From NCBI GenBank assembly GCA_009692585.1, contig SHYX01000018.1:22873-86872 (forward strand): a stretch of DNA of 64,000 nt, written 5' to 3'. Both the position numbers and the translations under genes were made by a program. Under the pieces are notes generated by a model, which was not told the DNA's origin, did not search any database, and saw only the letters and a program-made list of their open reading frames with translations. Below, piece by piece: positions 36,274 to 44,548 of the stretch (within the stretch, counting starts at the first letter, position 1; every line of letters starts with the position of its first letter). The stretch comes from Myxococcales bacterium (GTDB lineage Bacteria; Myxococcota; UBA796; SXON01).

Positions 36274-36293
36274 CGCCGGCGCGCAGCGGGTGG

Positions 36294-37697
36294 CTACTTC
36301 GGCTCGCGACCTTCGGTCCACTGGGTCACCACGAACTCGATGCGCTCGTTGACCGCGCGCGCGCCCGGCTCGGTTCCGGGCACCAGCGGGCGCATCCCAC
36401 CGTACCCGGCGGCGTAGAAGCGCTCGCTGGACAGGCCGGCCTCCGACAGGAACTCCAGGACGACGCCGGCGCGCTGCCCCGCCAGACCCAGTTCGTCCGA
36501 CGCGTCGCCGGCGCCGCTGGTGTGGCCCTCGATGCGGATCGACTCGATCTCCGGGTGGGACTCCAGAAAGCCAACGACGGCGGAGAGCTGGGCGGCGCCC
36601 GCGGCGGTGAGGACGGCGCCGTCGAACGACACCGGCGAAAACAGGAACAGCCTGGCGGCCGAGGCCGCGACCGGGTTGGCGGCCGACACGATCGGCGCCG
36701 GCGGCGCGACGACCACCGGCGGCAGCGGTGCGACCACGACCACCGGCGGCAGCGGTGCGACCACGACCACCGGCGGCAGCGGTGCGACCACGACCACGGG
36801 TGGCGGGGGCGCGGCAGCGACGACCGGCGGCGGAGCCGGGCTGGCCACGGGCGCGGCTTTCGCCTTGGGCGGTCCCGAGAGCCAGGCGAAACCGGCGACC
36901 ACGCGTCCGTTGGAGGCGCCGATGCCGCTGGTGAGCCCGTGTCCGGCGCCGAGCGAGACCCGGACGTGATTGCTGACGCCGACCCACCCGCCCAGCATCA
37001 CCTCGGCCGGGGCGCCCGCCGCGTTGTCGAGGTCACTCCAGGTGGCGTAGCCGGCGAGGTCGGCCGACACGCCCCAACGGTTCCGGGGAGAGAAGCCGGC
37101 GCCGAACCGCCAGGCCAACTGGTCCCCGACCTCGACGCTCTCGGCATCGACCGCAGGCAGGCCGCGGGTGCCGAGGTTGGCGGCCAGCATCACTGGGCCG
37201 AATTTTCGGTCGGCGATCAGCGACAACTCGTACGCGAACCCATCGGCGGCCAAGGGCACCGTCGTCGAGGCCGTCGGTAGATCGGCGCGGAAGGCGATCG
37301 CCAGCCCGACCGGGCCCATGTCGCGCGGAAGCACGACTCCCTTTACGTCCAGCGCCACGTCGCCCACGCCGCCGCCGCTGCCGGCGTTGCCGCTGGCGAA
37401 GGGGTACACCGGCACGTCGAGCCCGACCCGAAGCCGCGAGAAGGTGTAGGCGGCGAGCAGGTTGAGTCCCACGGCGTCGGCCACCAGGGGCACGCGCTCG
37501 CCGGTGTCCTCCCAGACCCACACCACCGGCTCGTGTACCCAGCCGACGACCACGCCGGCGCGAACCCCCGGGGCGAGGCTGGTGTCGTCGGCCCAGAGGG
37601 TCTTGGCCGCATCGATCGGCGGTCGGTACATCTGCCCGTCCACCACGACGTCGGGTACCGCGTCGGCCGCGCGGGCAAGGGCGAGAAAGACCAACAT
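36294..37697 (-). CDS. OmpA-family protein with repetitive Pro/Val linker
   Basis: 467 residues: a short signal peptide, an N-terminal beta-barrel of about 260 residues, a linker of VVVVAPLPP units, and a C-terminal OmpA/MotB domain (~345-460). The peptidoglycan-binding residues are seen in IRIEGHTSGAGDASDELGLAGQRA and AVNERIEFVV. It probably ties the outer membrane to the wall. The linker is a perfect 27-bp DNA repeat. Its ATG overlaps the stop of the upstream lectin/thrombospondin-type gene (TGATG), so both envelope proteins are made together. Confidence 0.88.
   Translation of the reverse strand: MLVFLALARAADAVPDVVVDGQMYRPPIDAAKTLWADDTSLAPGVRAGVVVGWVHEPVVWVWEDTGERVPLVADAVGLNLLAAYTFSRLRVGLDVPVYPFASGNAGSGGGVGDVALDVKGVVLPRDMGPVGLAIAFRADLPTASTTVPLAADGFAYELSLIADRKFGPVMLAANLGTRGLPAVDAESVEVGDQLAWRFGAGFSPRNRWGVSADLAGYATWSDLDNAAGAPAEVMLGGWVGVSNHVRVSLGAGHGLTSGIGASNGRVVAGFAWLSGPPKAKAAPVASPAPPPVVAAAPPPPVVVVAPLPPVVVVAPLPPVVVVAPLPPVVVAPPAPIVSAANPVAASAARLFLFSPVSFDGAVLTAAGAAQLSAVVGFLESHPEIESIRIEGHTSGAGDASDELGLAGQRAGVVLEFLSEAGLSSERFYAAGYGGMRPLVPGTEPGARAVNERIEFVVTQWTEGREPK
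36712..36792 (+). repeat. 27-bp tandem repeat, three copies, in OmpA-like linker
   Basis: Three perfect copies of a 27-bp unit starting ACCACCGGCGGCAGCGG at 36712, 36739 and 36766, followed by a degenerate fourth. Each encodes nine linker residues (VVVVAPLPP on the minus strand). Perfect identity at DNA level suggests recent or ongoing expansion; frame is kept by any copy change. Confidence 0.9.
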
Positions 37698-40150
37698 CAG
37701 CGGCTCCGACGGGTGCGAAGGGCGAAGGCTACCAGACCGAGGCCCAGCAGGGGAACGGCGGCGCCACAGCCGCCGTAGAGTCCGCCGGTGCGCGGGCCGA
37801 CCAGTCCGGGGTCATCCCCGGCGTCGACGTCGTCGCTGGCGTCCAGCGGATCCGTTCCGGCTTCCACTTCGGCACCGTCACCGACCCCACCGCCGTCGGT
37901 ATCGGGGTTCTCGGGGTCGGTGCCGAGGAGGCCCTCCTCGGTGTCGGTCAGCCCATCGCCGTCGGAGTCGAGCAGGATGTCATCCGCCGGATCGAGGGGG
38001 TCCGTCCCATCCACGAGGACCTCGGCGCCGTCGTTGGCACCTCCCCCGTCGGTGTCCGCCTGAAGTGGCGAGGTGCCCCGTCCCGCCTCATCTCCGTCCG
38101 AGAGCCCGTCGCCGTCGCTGTCGGCGTTGGTGGGGTCGGTGCTCCAGGTGGTCCGCTCTTCGTAGTCCTCCAGGCCATCTTTGTCGGTGTCGATGCCGTC
38201 GTCGGCCAGACCGTTGCAGTCGTTGTCGACCTCGTCGGGAAGCTCGGGCGCACCGGTGTAGGTGCTCGGATCGGTGTCGTCGCAGTCGTCGCCGACGGTG
38301 GCACCGTCCTCGGGGAGCTCGCATGCGAGGAGCAAGACGTCCGCATCCCCGTGGTCGTCGCCGTCAGCGTCGGCGTACCACGTGAGGGCGTCCAGGGCGT
38401 CTTCGTCGGAGCTGCCGTCGCAGTCGTTGTCGATCCCGTCGCACACCTCGTCGGCGTCGGGGTTGATGGCGGGGTTGCCGTCGACGCAGTCGCCGTCGAG
38501 CGCGCTACGTCCCCCCTGGGGGTCACAGTCGTAGACCACGTCGGCGGCCGAGCCCCACCCGTCGGCGTCGGCGTCGAGGTACCAGGCGTCGGCGTCGCTC
38601 GCGGCGTCGTCGGGCACGTCGTCGCAGTCCTGGTCGACGTCGTCGCACACCTCGGTTGCGCTCGGGCTGACCGACGCGTCGTCGTCATCGCAGTCCTGGT
38701 CGTTGAGCACGTGGGTGGCGGGCACCTCGCAGTCGGTCGTGGGTGCAGCCGCATCGCCGTACCTGTCGCCGTCGAGGTCGGCCCAGGACGTGATGGCGTC
38801 GGTGGCGGACTCGTCCGTCGCACCGTCGCAGTCCTGGTCCACGCCGTCGCAGGTCTCGGTCCCGGACGGGCTCACCGTGTCGTCGGCATCGTCACAGTCG
38901 GTGGCGTCGGCCACGTAGCCGGTGGGCTCGGTGCAGGAAAGCGTGCTCGAGGCGCTGTCGCCGTAGCCGTCCCCGTCGTCGTCGAGGTACCAGGTGTCGC
39001 GATCGACGGCGTCTTCATCGGCGGTGCCGTCGCAGTCTTCGTCGTCCCCGTTGCAGACCTCGATACCGGCGGGATTGTCGTCGGCGTCGCTGTCGTCGCA
39101 ATCGCTCGAGACGGCCGCCGTGTAGCTGCGCACGGCGATGCAGAGGCATACGGAAGTGGTGGTCCCGTATCCGTCGGCGTCGCCGTCGTAGTAGAACGTG
39201 GTGCAGCCAACGCTGTCCAGATCGTTGGTGGAGCCGTCGCAGTTGTCGTCTTCGGCGGTGCTGCAATCCTCGGTCTGACCGGGGCTGATCGCCGCGTCGG
39301 CGTCGTCGCAGTCGGTGGTCGAGGTCGAGCCGGCCACGTAGCCATCCCCGTCGGCGTCGGTGTCGCAGGCGTCGCCGACATCGTCCCCATCGAGGTCGTC
39401 TTGGGAGACGTTGCTGACCGAGGGGCAGTTGTCTTCGTAATCGGCCACGGTGTCGCTGTCGGCGTCCGGCAGGGTGACGAGGACGTCGTCGAAGTAACAG
39501 CCGCCGTTGGTGGAGCCGTTGTTGTAGCAGTAGAGGCCGACCTCGCCGGTGGTCAGCGTGGTGCTGGTCGTGTCGATCAGGTGCTCGGAGGTGGCGAAGA
39601 CGCCGTTGCGGTTGTTGTCGACGTACACGTCGATGTCGCTGCCGCTGGCGACGATCTCGACGTCGATCGTGTAAAACCGCGTCAGATTGGTGGTGCTGCT
39701 GGCGACCAGCGTCGCGCTGCCACCGACCACGCTGTACAGCCGGGTACCCGAGCCACCGGAGGACGTGCCGCCGGTGCCCACACTGGGATAGTCGCTGCCA
39801 CCTGGGAACAGCAGCAGGTAGAAATTGCTGTTGTCCTGGAAGCGGAAGACCAGGCCGATGGTGTCGTCGTCCCCCTGGTACAGCGTCGCCGCGAAGGTGA
39901 AGTCGTCCCAACTGTCGCCGGTGTAGACAAGGTGGTTGTTGATGGCCCCGCCGCCGCCCCAGGTGCCGCCGGTGTCGTCGGTTCTTGCCCAGACGCCGCC
40001 GTAATATTGGGTTGACCAGGTGTCGGTGCTGTAGCTCGACACCCATGCGGTGGTACCGGAGAACGAACTCGTGGTGTAGGCGTCGAAGTCCTCGTCCAGC
40101 GCGGTGATGTCGGCAGCGAGCGCGAGATGGGCCAGGAGGAGGAGGGTCAC
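37697..40150 (-). CDS. Lectin-like / thrombospondin type 3 protein with Cys C-terminal sorting tail
   Basis: 817 residues from GTG 40150. A signal peptide (to AAA, ~14) precedes a concanavalin-like domain (~15-215: DEDFDAY, GLVFRFQDNSNFYLLLF, DVYVDNN, CYFDDVLVTL). Then come thrombospondin type 3 and DCDD metal-binding repeats. From ~650 the units change to DTDKDGLEDYEE and DPENPDTDGGG types. The tail has GGLYGGCG, a hydrophobic helix and RTRRSR, like MYXO-CTERM-type sorting signals with an invariant Cys. The protein is therefore probably processed and held on the surface. It precedes and overlaps the OmpA-like gene. Confidence 0.8.
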   Translation of the reverse strand: MTLLLLAHLALAADITALDEDFDAYTTSSFSGTTAWVSSYSTDTWSTQYYGGVWARTDDTGGTWGGGGAINNHLVYTGDSWDDFTFAATLYQGDDDTIGLVFRFQDNSNFYLLLFPGGSDYPSVGTGGTSSGGSGTRLYSVVGGSATLVASSTTNLTRFYTIDVEIVASGSDIDVYVDNNRNGVFATSEHLIDTTSTTLTTGEVGLYCYNNGSTNGGCYFDDVLVTLPDADSDTVADYEDNCPSVSNVSQDDLDGDDVGDACDTDADGDGYVAGSTSTTDCDDADAAISPGQTEDCSTAEDDNCDGSTNDLDSVGCTTFYYDGDADGYGTTTSVCLCIAVRSYTAAVSSDCDDSDADDNPAGIEVCNGDDEDCDGTADEDAVDRDTWYLDDDGDGYGDSASSTLSCTEPTGYVADATDCDDADDTVSPSGTETCDGVDQDCDGATDESATDAITSWADLDGDRYGDAAAPTTDCEVPATHVLNDQDCDDDDASVSPSATEVCDDVDQDCDDVPDDAASDADAWYLDADADGWGSAADVVYDCDPQGGRSALDGDCVDGNPAINPDADEVCDGIDNDCDGSSDEDALDALTWYADADGDDHGDADVLLLACELPEDGATVGDDCDDTDPSTYTGAPELPDEVDNDCNGLADDGIDTDKDGLEDYEERTTWSTDPTNADSDGDGLSDGDEAGRGTSPLQADTDGGGANDGAEVLVDGTDPLDPADDILLDSDGDGLTDTEEGLLGTDPENPDTDGGGVGDGAEVEAGTDPLDASDDVDAGDDPGLVGPRTGGLYGGCGAAVPLLGLGLVAFALRTRRSR

Positions 40151-40169
40151 CGGCCTGCTGTAACGTGGG

Positions 40170-40602
40170 TCATGGGTTCTCCGTGAGCGTGAGGTTGCGA
40201 TCGGCAGAGAGCTCGGTCCCGCAGGTGTCGTTCAGCGTGGCGCGCAAGGTAGCGTCGACGTCGCCGATCGGTTCCCACGCGGCGGCGGTGCCGACCACCT
40301 GGTCGCCGAGGAACTCCAAGGTGCCGTCGACGGAGGGCGATCCCGCTTGAAACACCTCAATCACCAGCTCACCCGACACGGTGCGCGGCAGGCCCGGTCC
40401 TTTGGACTTGCTGCGGCAAACCTGCAGGCGCAGATGATCGCGATGCGCCGCGTGGGCGGCGGCTACTCGGCCAGCCGCCGCAACATCGCTCCGATCCGGC
40501 GGAGCTTCGCCTGCTGCTCGGCCGCCGTCGGCTGCCCGCAGAGATCGAACGCGGCGCAGGTTTCCGCTGCCGAGCCGCGAGCAGTCCTGAAGTGATTCTT
40601 GC
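40170..40602 (-). pseudogene. Broken hypothetical gene, N terminus lost
   Basis: Two stretches with strong coding bias lie in adjacent frames on this strand. From ~40600 down, ETCAAFDLCGQPTAAEQQ and AKLRRIGAMLRRLAE run to a stop at 40463-40465. One frame over, AAAHAAHRDHLRLQVCRSKSK leads into VSGELVIEVFQAGSPSVDG and stops at 40170. Adding one base near 40465 joins them into one protein lacking a start. Coding character ends at about 40600. The last ~69 codons could still be read from GTG 40379. Product not recognised. Confidence 0.5.
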
Positions 40603-40605
40603 TGA

Positions 40606-40905
40606 CGGCCGCCGACCCGCCGCCTGGTCATCTCGGTCGACGGCAGTGTCGGTGGCGCCGAGGTCAAAGCGAGCACCCTCGCCAACCCCGCCGTGGAGAG
40701 CTGCGTGTTGCAGGAGCTGCGCCGGCTGGCGTTCCCCGCCGGTCGCGGCGGTGGCAACCTGGTCGTCAGCTACCCGTTCCTCTTCACGCCTGGGGAGGCC
40801 AGGACCGCCAGCGACGGTGTCCCGGCCGGTCCCACGGCGCCGCCGGTCCGCGACGACGTGCGGGTCGACGCGGGTCGACGCGGGTCGACGCCACGGTGCC
40901 CAGGC
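40606..40905 (+). pseudogene. AgmX/PglI C-terminal domain remnant
   Basis: After an in-frame stop at 40603-40605 the frame reads [56 protein letters not shown]. This is the end of the AgmX/PglI C-terminal domain, where a Cys is followed by the R-x-x-x-FP-x-GGG-x-V-x-YPF pattern. The rest of the domain and any start are missing. The frame has no stop and runs into deoC. It abuts the minus-strand remnant at ~40600. Confidence 0.55.
40861..40890 (+). repeat. 10-bp tandem repeat, three copies
   Basis: Three perfect copies of CGGGTCGACG between the AgmX remnant and deoC, ending 45 bases before the deoC ATG. The unit is not a multiple of three, so it is unlikely to be selected as coding sequence. 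Each copy contains the palindrome GTCGAC, which could also be an operator-like site. Confidence 0.8.
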
Positions 40906-40935
40906 TACCCGGTTAGCTTCCCGCGCGGAGCCACC

Positions 40936-41796
40936 ATGCCGACCGAGATGGAGACCCTGATCGAGCGCATCGCCGAGCGCGTGCGGGCCGAGATGTCGGC
41001 GGCGGCGACGATGAAGCAGGTGGCACCGCTTCCCGAGGTCCGTGGCACCTGGCAGGATCAGTCGGCGCTCGACAAACACCTTGGCGGTGCCGATCGCATC
41101 GGCACCGACGGCACCAACCCCGAAGTCAGCAATGCCGAGGTGGCCCGGCGCATCGACCATACGCTGCTCAAGGGCGACGCGACGCGCGCCGACCACGTGA
41201 AGTTGTGCGACGAAGCGCGGAAATACAAGTTCGCCAGCGTGTGCATCAACACCACCTGGGTCCCTTTGTGCAAGGAGCTGCTCAAAGGGGCGGGGGTCAT
41301 GACCATCTGTGTGGTCGGCTTTCCTCTGGGGGCGATGTCCAGCCGCGGCAAGGCAGCCGAAACGCGGGACGCCATCGCCAACGGCGCCGACGAGATCGAC
41401 ACCGTCATCAACCTCGGCCTGCTCAAGAGCGGCGATCACAACGCGGTCTTCGAGGACATCAAGCTGGTGGTCGAGGCCGCGAGCGGGCGCCCGGTGAAGG
41501 TCATCCTCGAAACCCACCTGCTCACTCGTGAGCAGAAGGTGGCCGCGTGCGCCATCTCCAAGGCGGCGGGCGCCGCGTTCGTCAAGACCAGCACCGGCTT
41601 TTCGGGGGGTGGCGCCACGGTCGAGGACATTCGCCTGATGCGCCAGGTTGTTGGTCCGGAGATGGGCGTGAAGGCCTCCGGTGGGGTGCGCAACGCCGCC
41701 GACGCCCAGGCGATGTTGGGCGCGGGCGCCACGCGGCTGGGCGCCAGCGCGTCGGTGGCGATCGTCACCGGCGGGACGAGCAAAGGCGGGTATTGA
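40936..41796 (+). CDS. deoC: Deoxyribose-phosphate aldolase
   Basis: 286 residues, longer than the usual ~220-260 because of a ~70-residue N-terminal helix-rich extension. The TIM-barrel core starts at [14 protein letters not shown]. The Schiff-base Lys217 is in [22 protein letters not shown] supplies the second active-site Lys. It cleaves 2-deoxyribose 5-phosphate to glyceraldehyde 3-phosphate and acetaldehyde. ATG 40936 is preferred; the frame is open further upstream only because it continues into a gene remnant. The stop overlaps deoB (TGATG), giving a nucleoside catabolic pair. Confidence 0.93.
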   Translation: MPTEMETLIERIAERVRAEMSAAATMKQVAPLPEVRGTWQDQSALDKHLGGADRIGTDGTNPEVSNAEVARRIDHTLLKGDATRADHVKLCDEARKYKFASVCINTTWVPLCKELLKGAGVMTICVVGFPLGAMSSRGKAAETRDAIANGADEIDTVINLGLLKSGDHNAVFEDIKLVVEAASGRPVKVILETHLLTREQKVAACAISKAAGAAFVKTSTGFSGGGATVEDIRLMRQVVGPEMGVKASGGVRNAADAQAMLGAGATRLGASASVAIVTGGTSKGGY

Positions 41797-42950
41797 TGCG
41801 CACGGTCGCGCTGGTGGTCGCGGACTCCCTCGGGGTCGGCGCCATGCCGGACGCGCACCGCTACGGCGACGCCGGCAGCGACACCCTCGGCCACATCGCC
41901 GAGCGCACGGCGCTCCGGATTCCCAACCTCGCGGCGATGGGCCTGGCGTCGATCCGATCGGTGGTGGGCGTGCCCGAGCCCTCGGTCGTCGCGGGCGCCT
42001 TCGGGAAGGCTGCCACGGCCGGTGTCGGCAAGGACACCATCGCCGGCCACTGGGAGATCGCCGGCTGCACCGTTCAGGAGGCATTCCAGACCTATTACGG
42101 GGGTTTTCCCGCCGAACTGATGGCCGAGTACGCGGCCGCGACCGGCGAGGGCTGGCTGGGGAACGAAGCCGCCTCGGGCACCGAGATCATCCAGCGACTC
42201 GGAGACGAACATGTCGCGACCGGCAAGCCGATCGTGTACACCAGCGCCGACAGCGTATTCCAGGTCGCGGCGCACGAAGCGGTGATCCCCGTCGAGCGGC
42301 TGCATGCCTTGTGCAAACAGAGCTTCGAGGTGGTTCGGAAGTGGGGCATCGCCCGGGTGATCGCGCGACCCTTCGTGGGGGTGTCGGGCGCCTACCTCCG
42401 CACCGAGAATCGCAAGGACATCGCGCTCCAGCCGCCCCGCGACACGGTGATGGACCGGCTCGTCGCCGCGGGGATCCCGACGACGAGCATCGGCAAGATC
42501 GCCAGCATCTACGGCGAGCGGGGGTTCACGCGCTCGGTGAAGGCCGGCAACAACGCCACCATCACCCAGGCCATCCTCGACGAGCTGCGGCGAGGTCAGG
42601 GCGGGCTGGTCTTCGCCAACCTCGTTGACTTCGACATGCTCTACGGGCACCGTCGTGACCCGCTTGGGTACGCCCGCGCCTTGGAGGCCCTGGATCAGCG
42701 CCTTCCGGAGTTGTTGTCGTGTCTGGGACCCGACGACCTGCTGCTGATGTGCGCCGACCACGGCAACGATCCCACCGCGCCGGGGAGCGACCACACCCGC
42801 GAGTACGTCCCGGTGTTGGCGTGGCGCCGCGGCATCGGGCGCGTCGACCTCGGCACACGCACGACGCTTGCCGACATCGGAGCGACGGCGGCGGAGTGGT
42901 TGGGGGTGTCGGCACCGGAGGGGGCGTCGTTCGCGGAGCGGCTGGGGTGA
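41796..42950 (+). CDS. deoB: Phosphopentomutase
   Basis: 384 residues, normal for DeoB. Alkaline-phosphatase-superfamily metal ligands are visible: DSLGVGAMPDA (Asp10), the phosphorylated Thr in GKDTIAGHWE, NLVDFDMLYGHRRD, CADHGNDPT and DHTREYVPVL. It interconverts (deoxy)ribose 1- and 5-phosphate and feeds the DeoC reaction. Its ATG overlaps the deoC stop by one base, so expression is coupled. No nucleoside phosphorylase or deaminase gene lies beside them. Confidence 0.95.
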   Translation: MRTVALVVADSLGVGAMPDAHRYGDAGSDTLGHIAERTALRIPNLAAMGLASIRSVVGVPEPSVVAGAFGKAATAGVGKDTIAGHWEIAGCTVQEAFQTYYGGFPAELMAEYAAATGEGWLGNEAASGTEIIQRLGDEHVATGKPIVYTSADSVFQVAAHEAVIPVERLHALCKQSFEVVRKWGIARVIARPFVGVSGAYLRTENRKDIALQPPRDTVMDRLVAAGIPTTSIGKIASIYGERGFTRSVKAGNNATITQAILDELRRGQGGLVFANLVDFDMLYGHRRDPLGYARALEALDQRLPELLSCLGPDDLLLMCADHGNDPTAPGSDHTREYVPVLAWRRGIGRVDLGTRTTLADIGATAAEWLGVSAPEGASFAERLG

Positions 42951-43006
42951 GCGGGTAGCGACGCCCACGGCCGAGCGGATACAGTCCCGGCCCCTACTGG
43001 AGCCCC

Positions 43007-44548
43007 ATGCCCTCTCGCCGACATCTCTTGCAGGCGGCTGCGGCCGGCGTCGGGCTGGTATCGATGCCCGGCTGGCTCGCCGGCTGTGCCCGCCCCAACG
43101 CCGCGGTCGATCTGGCGGCGCCGCTGCCGATCAATCCCTTCGCCGCGTGGTTCGGGGTGGACGAGCCCCTGCTGGCCCGGCTCCTGACCGAACTCGCCAA
43201 GAACGGCGCCAGCTTTGCGGACGTGTACCTCCAGCACACCCGCAGTGTCAGCATCGGCCTGGAAGACGGAATCATCTCCTCGGCCAGCGCCAGCATCGAC
43301 CAGGGTGCCGGGCTGCGGACGGTCATGGGGGACCAGCAGGGCTACGCCTTCACCGAAGAACTGACCCCGGAGGCAATGCTCGGAGCGGCGGCCACCGCGG
43401 CGGGCATCGCGCGGGGCGCCGCCGTGGTGGTGCGCCAGCCCTTCGCGCTCCATCAGGCGCCGACGGTGCTGTATGCGTTGGCCACCGCGTGGGGAGACGT
43501 CGGCATCGACAAGCGTCTGCCGATCCTGACGGCGCTGGAAGCCCACGCCAAGGCGCTGGATCCCTCCGTCACGCGGGTCACCGTGAACTGGAGCGACAGC
43601 GAGGAGCGCGTGCTCGTCGCGACGCTCGACGGTCGCCTGCACGTGGACGTTCGCCCGATGACGCGGCTCTGGTGCATCGTGACCGCCACGCGGAAGGGGC
43701 AGACGGTCTCCAACAGCGCCAACCTCGCCGGCCGCCGCGGCATCGACTGGTACACCGACGAACAGCTGAAGGCGTTGGCGAAGGAGGCGGTTGACCGTAC
43801 GCTGGTCCTCTTCGACGCCAGGCGCCCGCCCGCGGGCGAGATGCCGGTGGTGCTCGCCGCCGGGGCCAGCGGCATCCTGCTCCACGAGGCCATCGGGCAC
43901 GGCCTGGAAGCGGACTTCAACCGCACCGGCACCAGCATCTACAGCGACCTGGTCGGCAAGCCCATCGCCTCGGACTTCGTCACCATCGTCGATAGCGGCG
44001 TCGAGGCGAACACCCGGGGCGCCATCGCCTTCGACGACGAGGGCACCCCCACCGAGTCCACCGTTCTGGTAGAGAAGGGGGTGTTGCGCGGGTACCTGCA
44101 CGACCAGATCAGCGCCAAACACTATGGAGTGAAGCCGACGGGCAGCGGGCGCCGCCAGTCCTTCCGGTTCCAGCCGCTCCCGCGCATGCGCGCGACCTTC
44201 ATGGAGAACGGTCCGCACTCCCGCGAGGAAATCGTCGCGAGTGTCCAGAACGGCATCATCGCCGAGACCTTCACCAACGGTGTGGTGCAGATCGGGGCGG
44301 GCGACTTCACCTTCTACATCAAGAACGGCTGGCTGGTGGAGGGTGGCAAGATCACCGCGCCGATCAAGGATGTCAACATCATCGGCAACGGCCCCGATGC
44401 GCTCAAGAAGATCACCATGGCGGCGGGAGACTCCAAGCTGGATGCCGGTGGATGGACCTGTGGAAAAGACGGACAGGGCGTCCCGGTCAGCCAGGGGTTG
44501 CCCACGGTCCTGGTGTCGTCGATGACGGTGGGAGGGGTCAATGGCTGA
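43007..44548 (+). CDS. tldD: TldD-type metalloprotease with Tat lipoprotein signal
   Basis: 513 residues. The first 27 residues are MPSRRHLLQ, a hydrophobic stretch and LAGC: a twin-arginine motif followed by a lipobox. The rest is TldD: SIGLEDGII, then the metal motif HEAIGHGLE (~293), IVDSGVEANTRGAIAFDDEGTP, MENG and IKDVNIIGNG. TldD pairs with TldE/PmbA to trim unfolded peptides, normally in the cytoplasm. An exported lipid-anchored form would act in the periplasm. The next gene encodes the PmbA-like partner and overlaps by eight bases. Confidence 0.85.
   Translation: MPSRRHLLQAAAAGVGLVSMPGWLAGCARPNAAVDLAAPLPINPFAAWFGVDEPLLARLLTELAKNGASFADVYLQHTRSVSIGLEDGIISSASASIDQGAGLRTVMGDQQGYAFTEELTPEAMLGAAATAAGIARGAAVVVRQPFALHQAPTVLYALATAWGDVGIDKRLPILTALEAHAKALDPSVTRVTVNWSDSEERVLVATLDGRLHVDVRPMTRLWCIVTATRKGQTVSNSANLAGRRGIDWYTDEQLKALAKEAVDRTLVLFDARRPPAGEMPVVLAAGASGILLHEAIGHGLEADFNRTGTSIYSDLVGKPIASDFVTIVDSGVEANTRGAIAFDDEGTPTESTVLVEKGVLRGYLHDQISAKHYGVKPTGSGRRQSFRFQPLPRMRATFMENGPHSREEIVASVQNGIIAETFTNGVVQIGAGDFTFYIKNGWLVEGGKITAPIKDVNIIGNGPDALKKITMAAGDSKLDAGGWTCGKDGQGVPVSQGLPTVLVSSMTVGGVNG

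Noticed and set aside
36264..36281. CGCCGGC-TGAC-GCCGGCG hairpin between the convergent peroxidase and OmpA-like genes
   Set aside because: Possible terminator by position, but the stem is short, overlaps the stop codon and no T tract follows on either strand.
36147..37280. Plus-strand Arg/Gly/His-rich frame opposite the OmpA-like gene
   Set aside because: Composition follows from the antisense of the barrel and Pro/Val linker; no domain.
38351..40015. Long plus-strand Val/Gly-rich frame
   Set aside because: Exact antisense of the DCDD repeat gene; the repetitive codons (GAC/GTC) create open frames on both strands.
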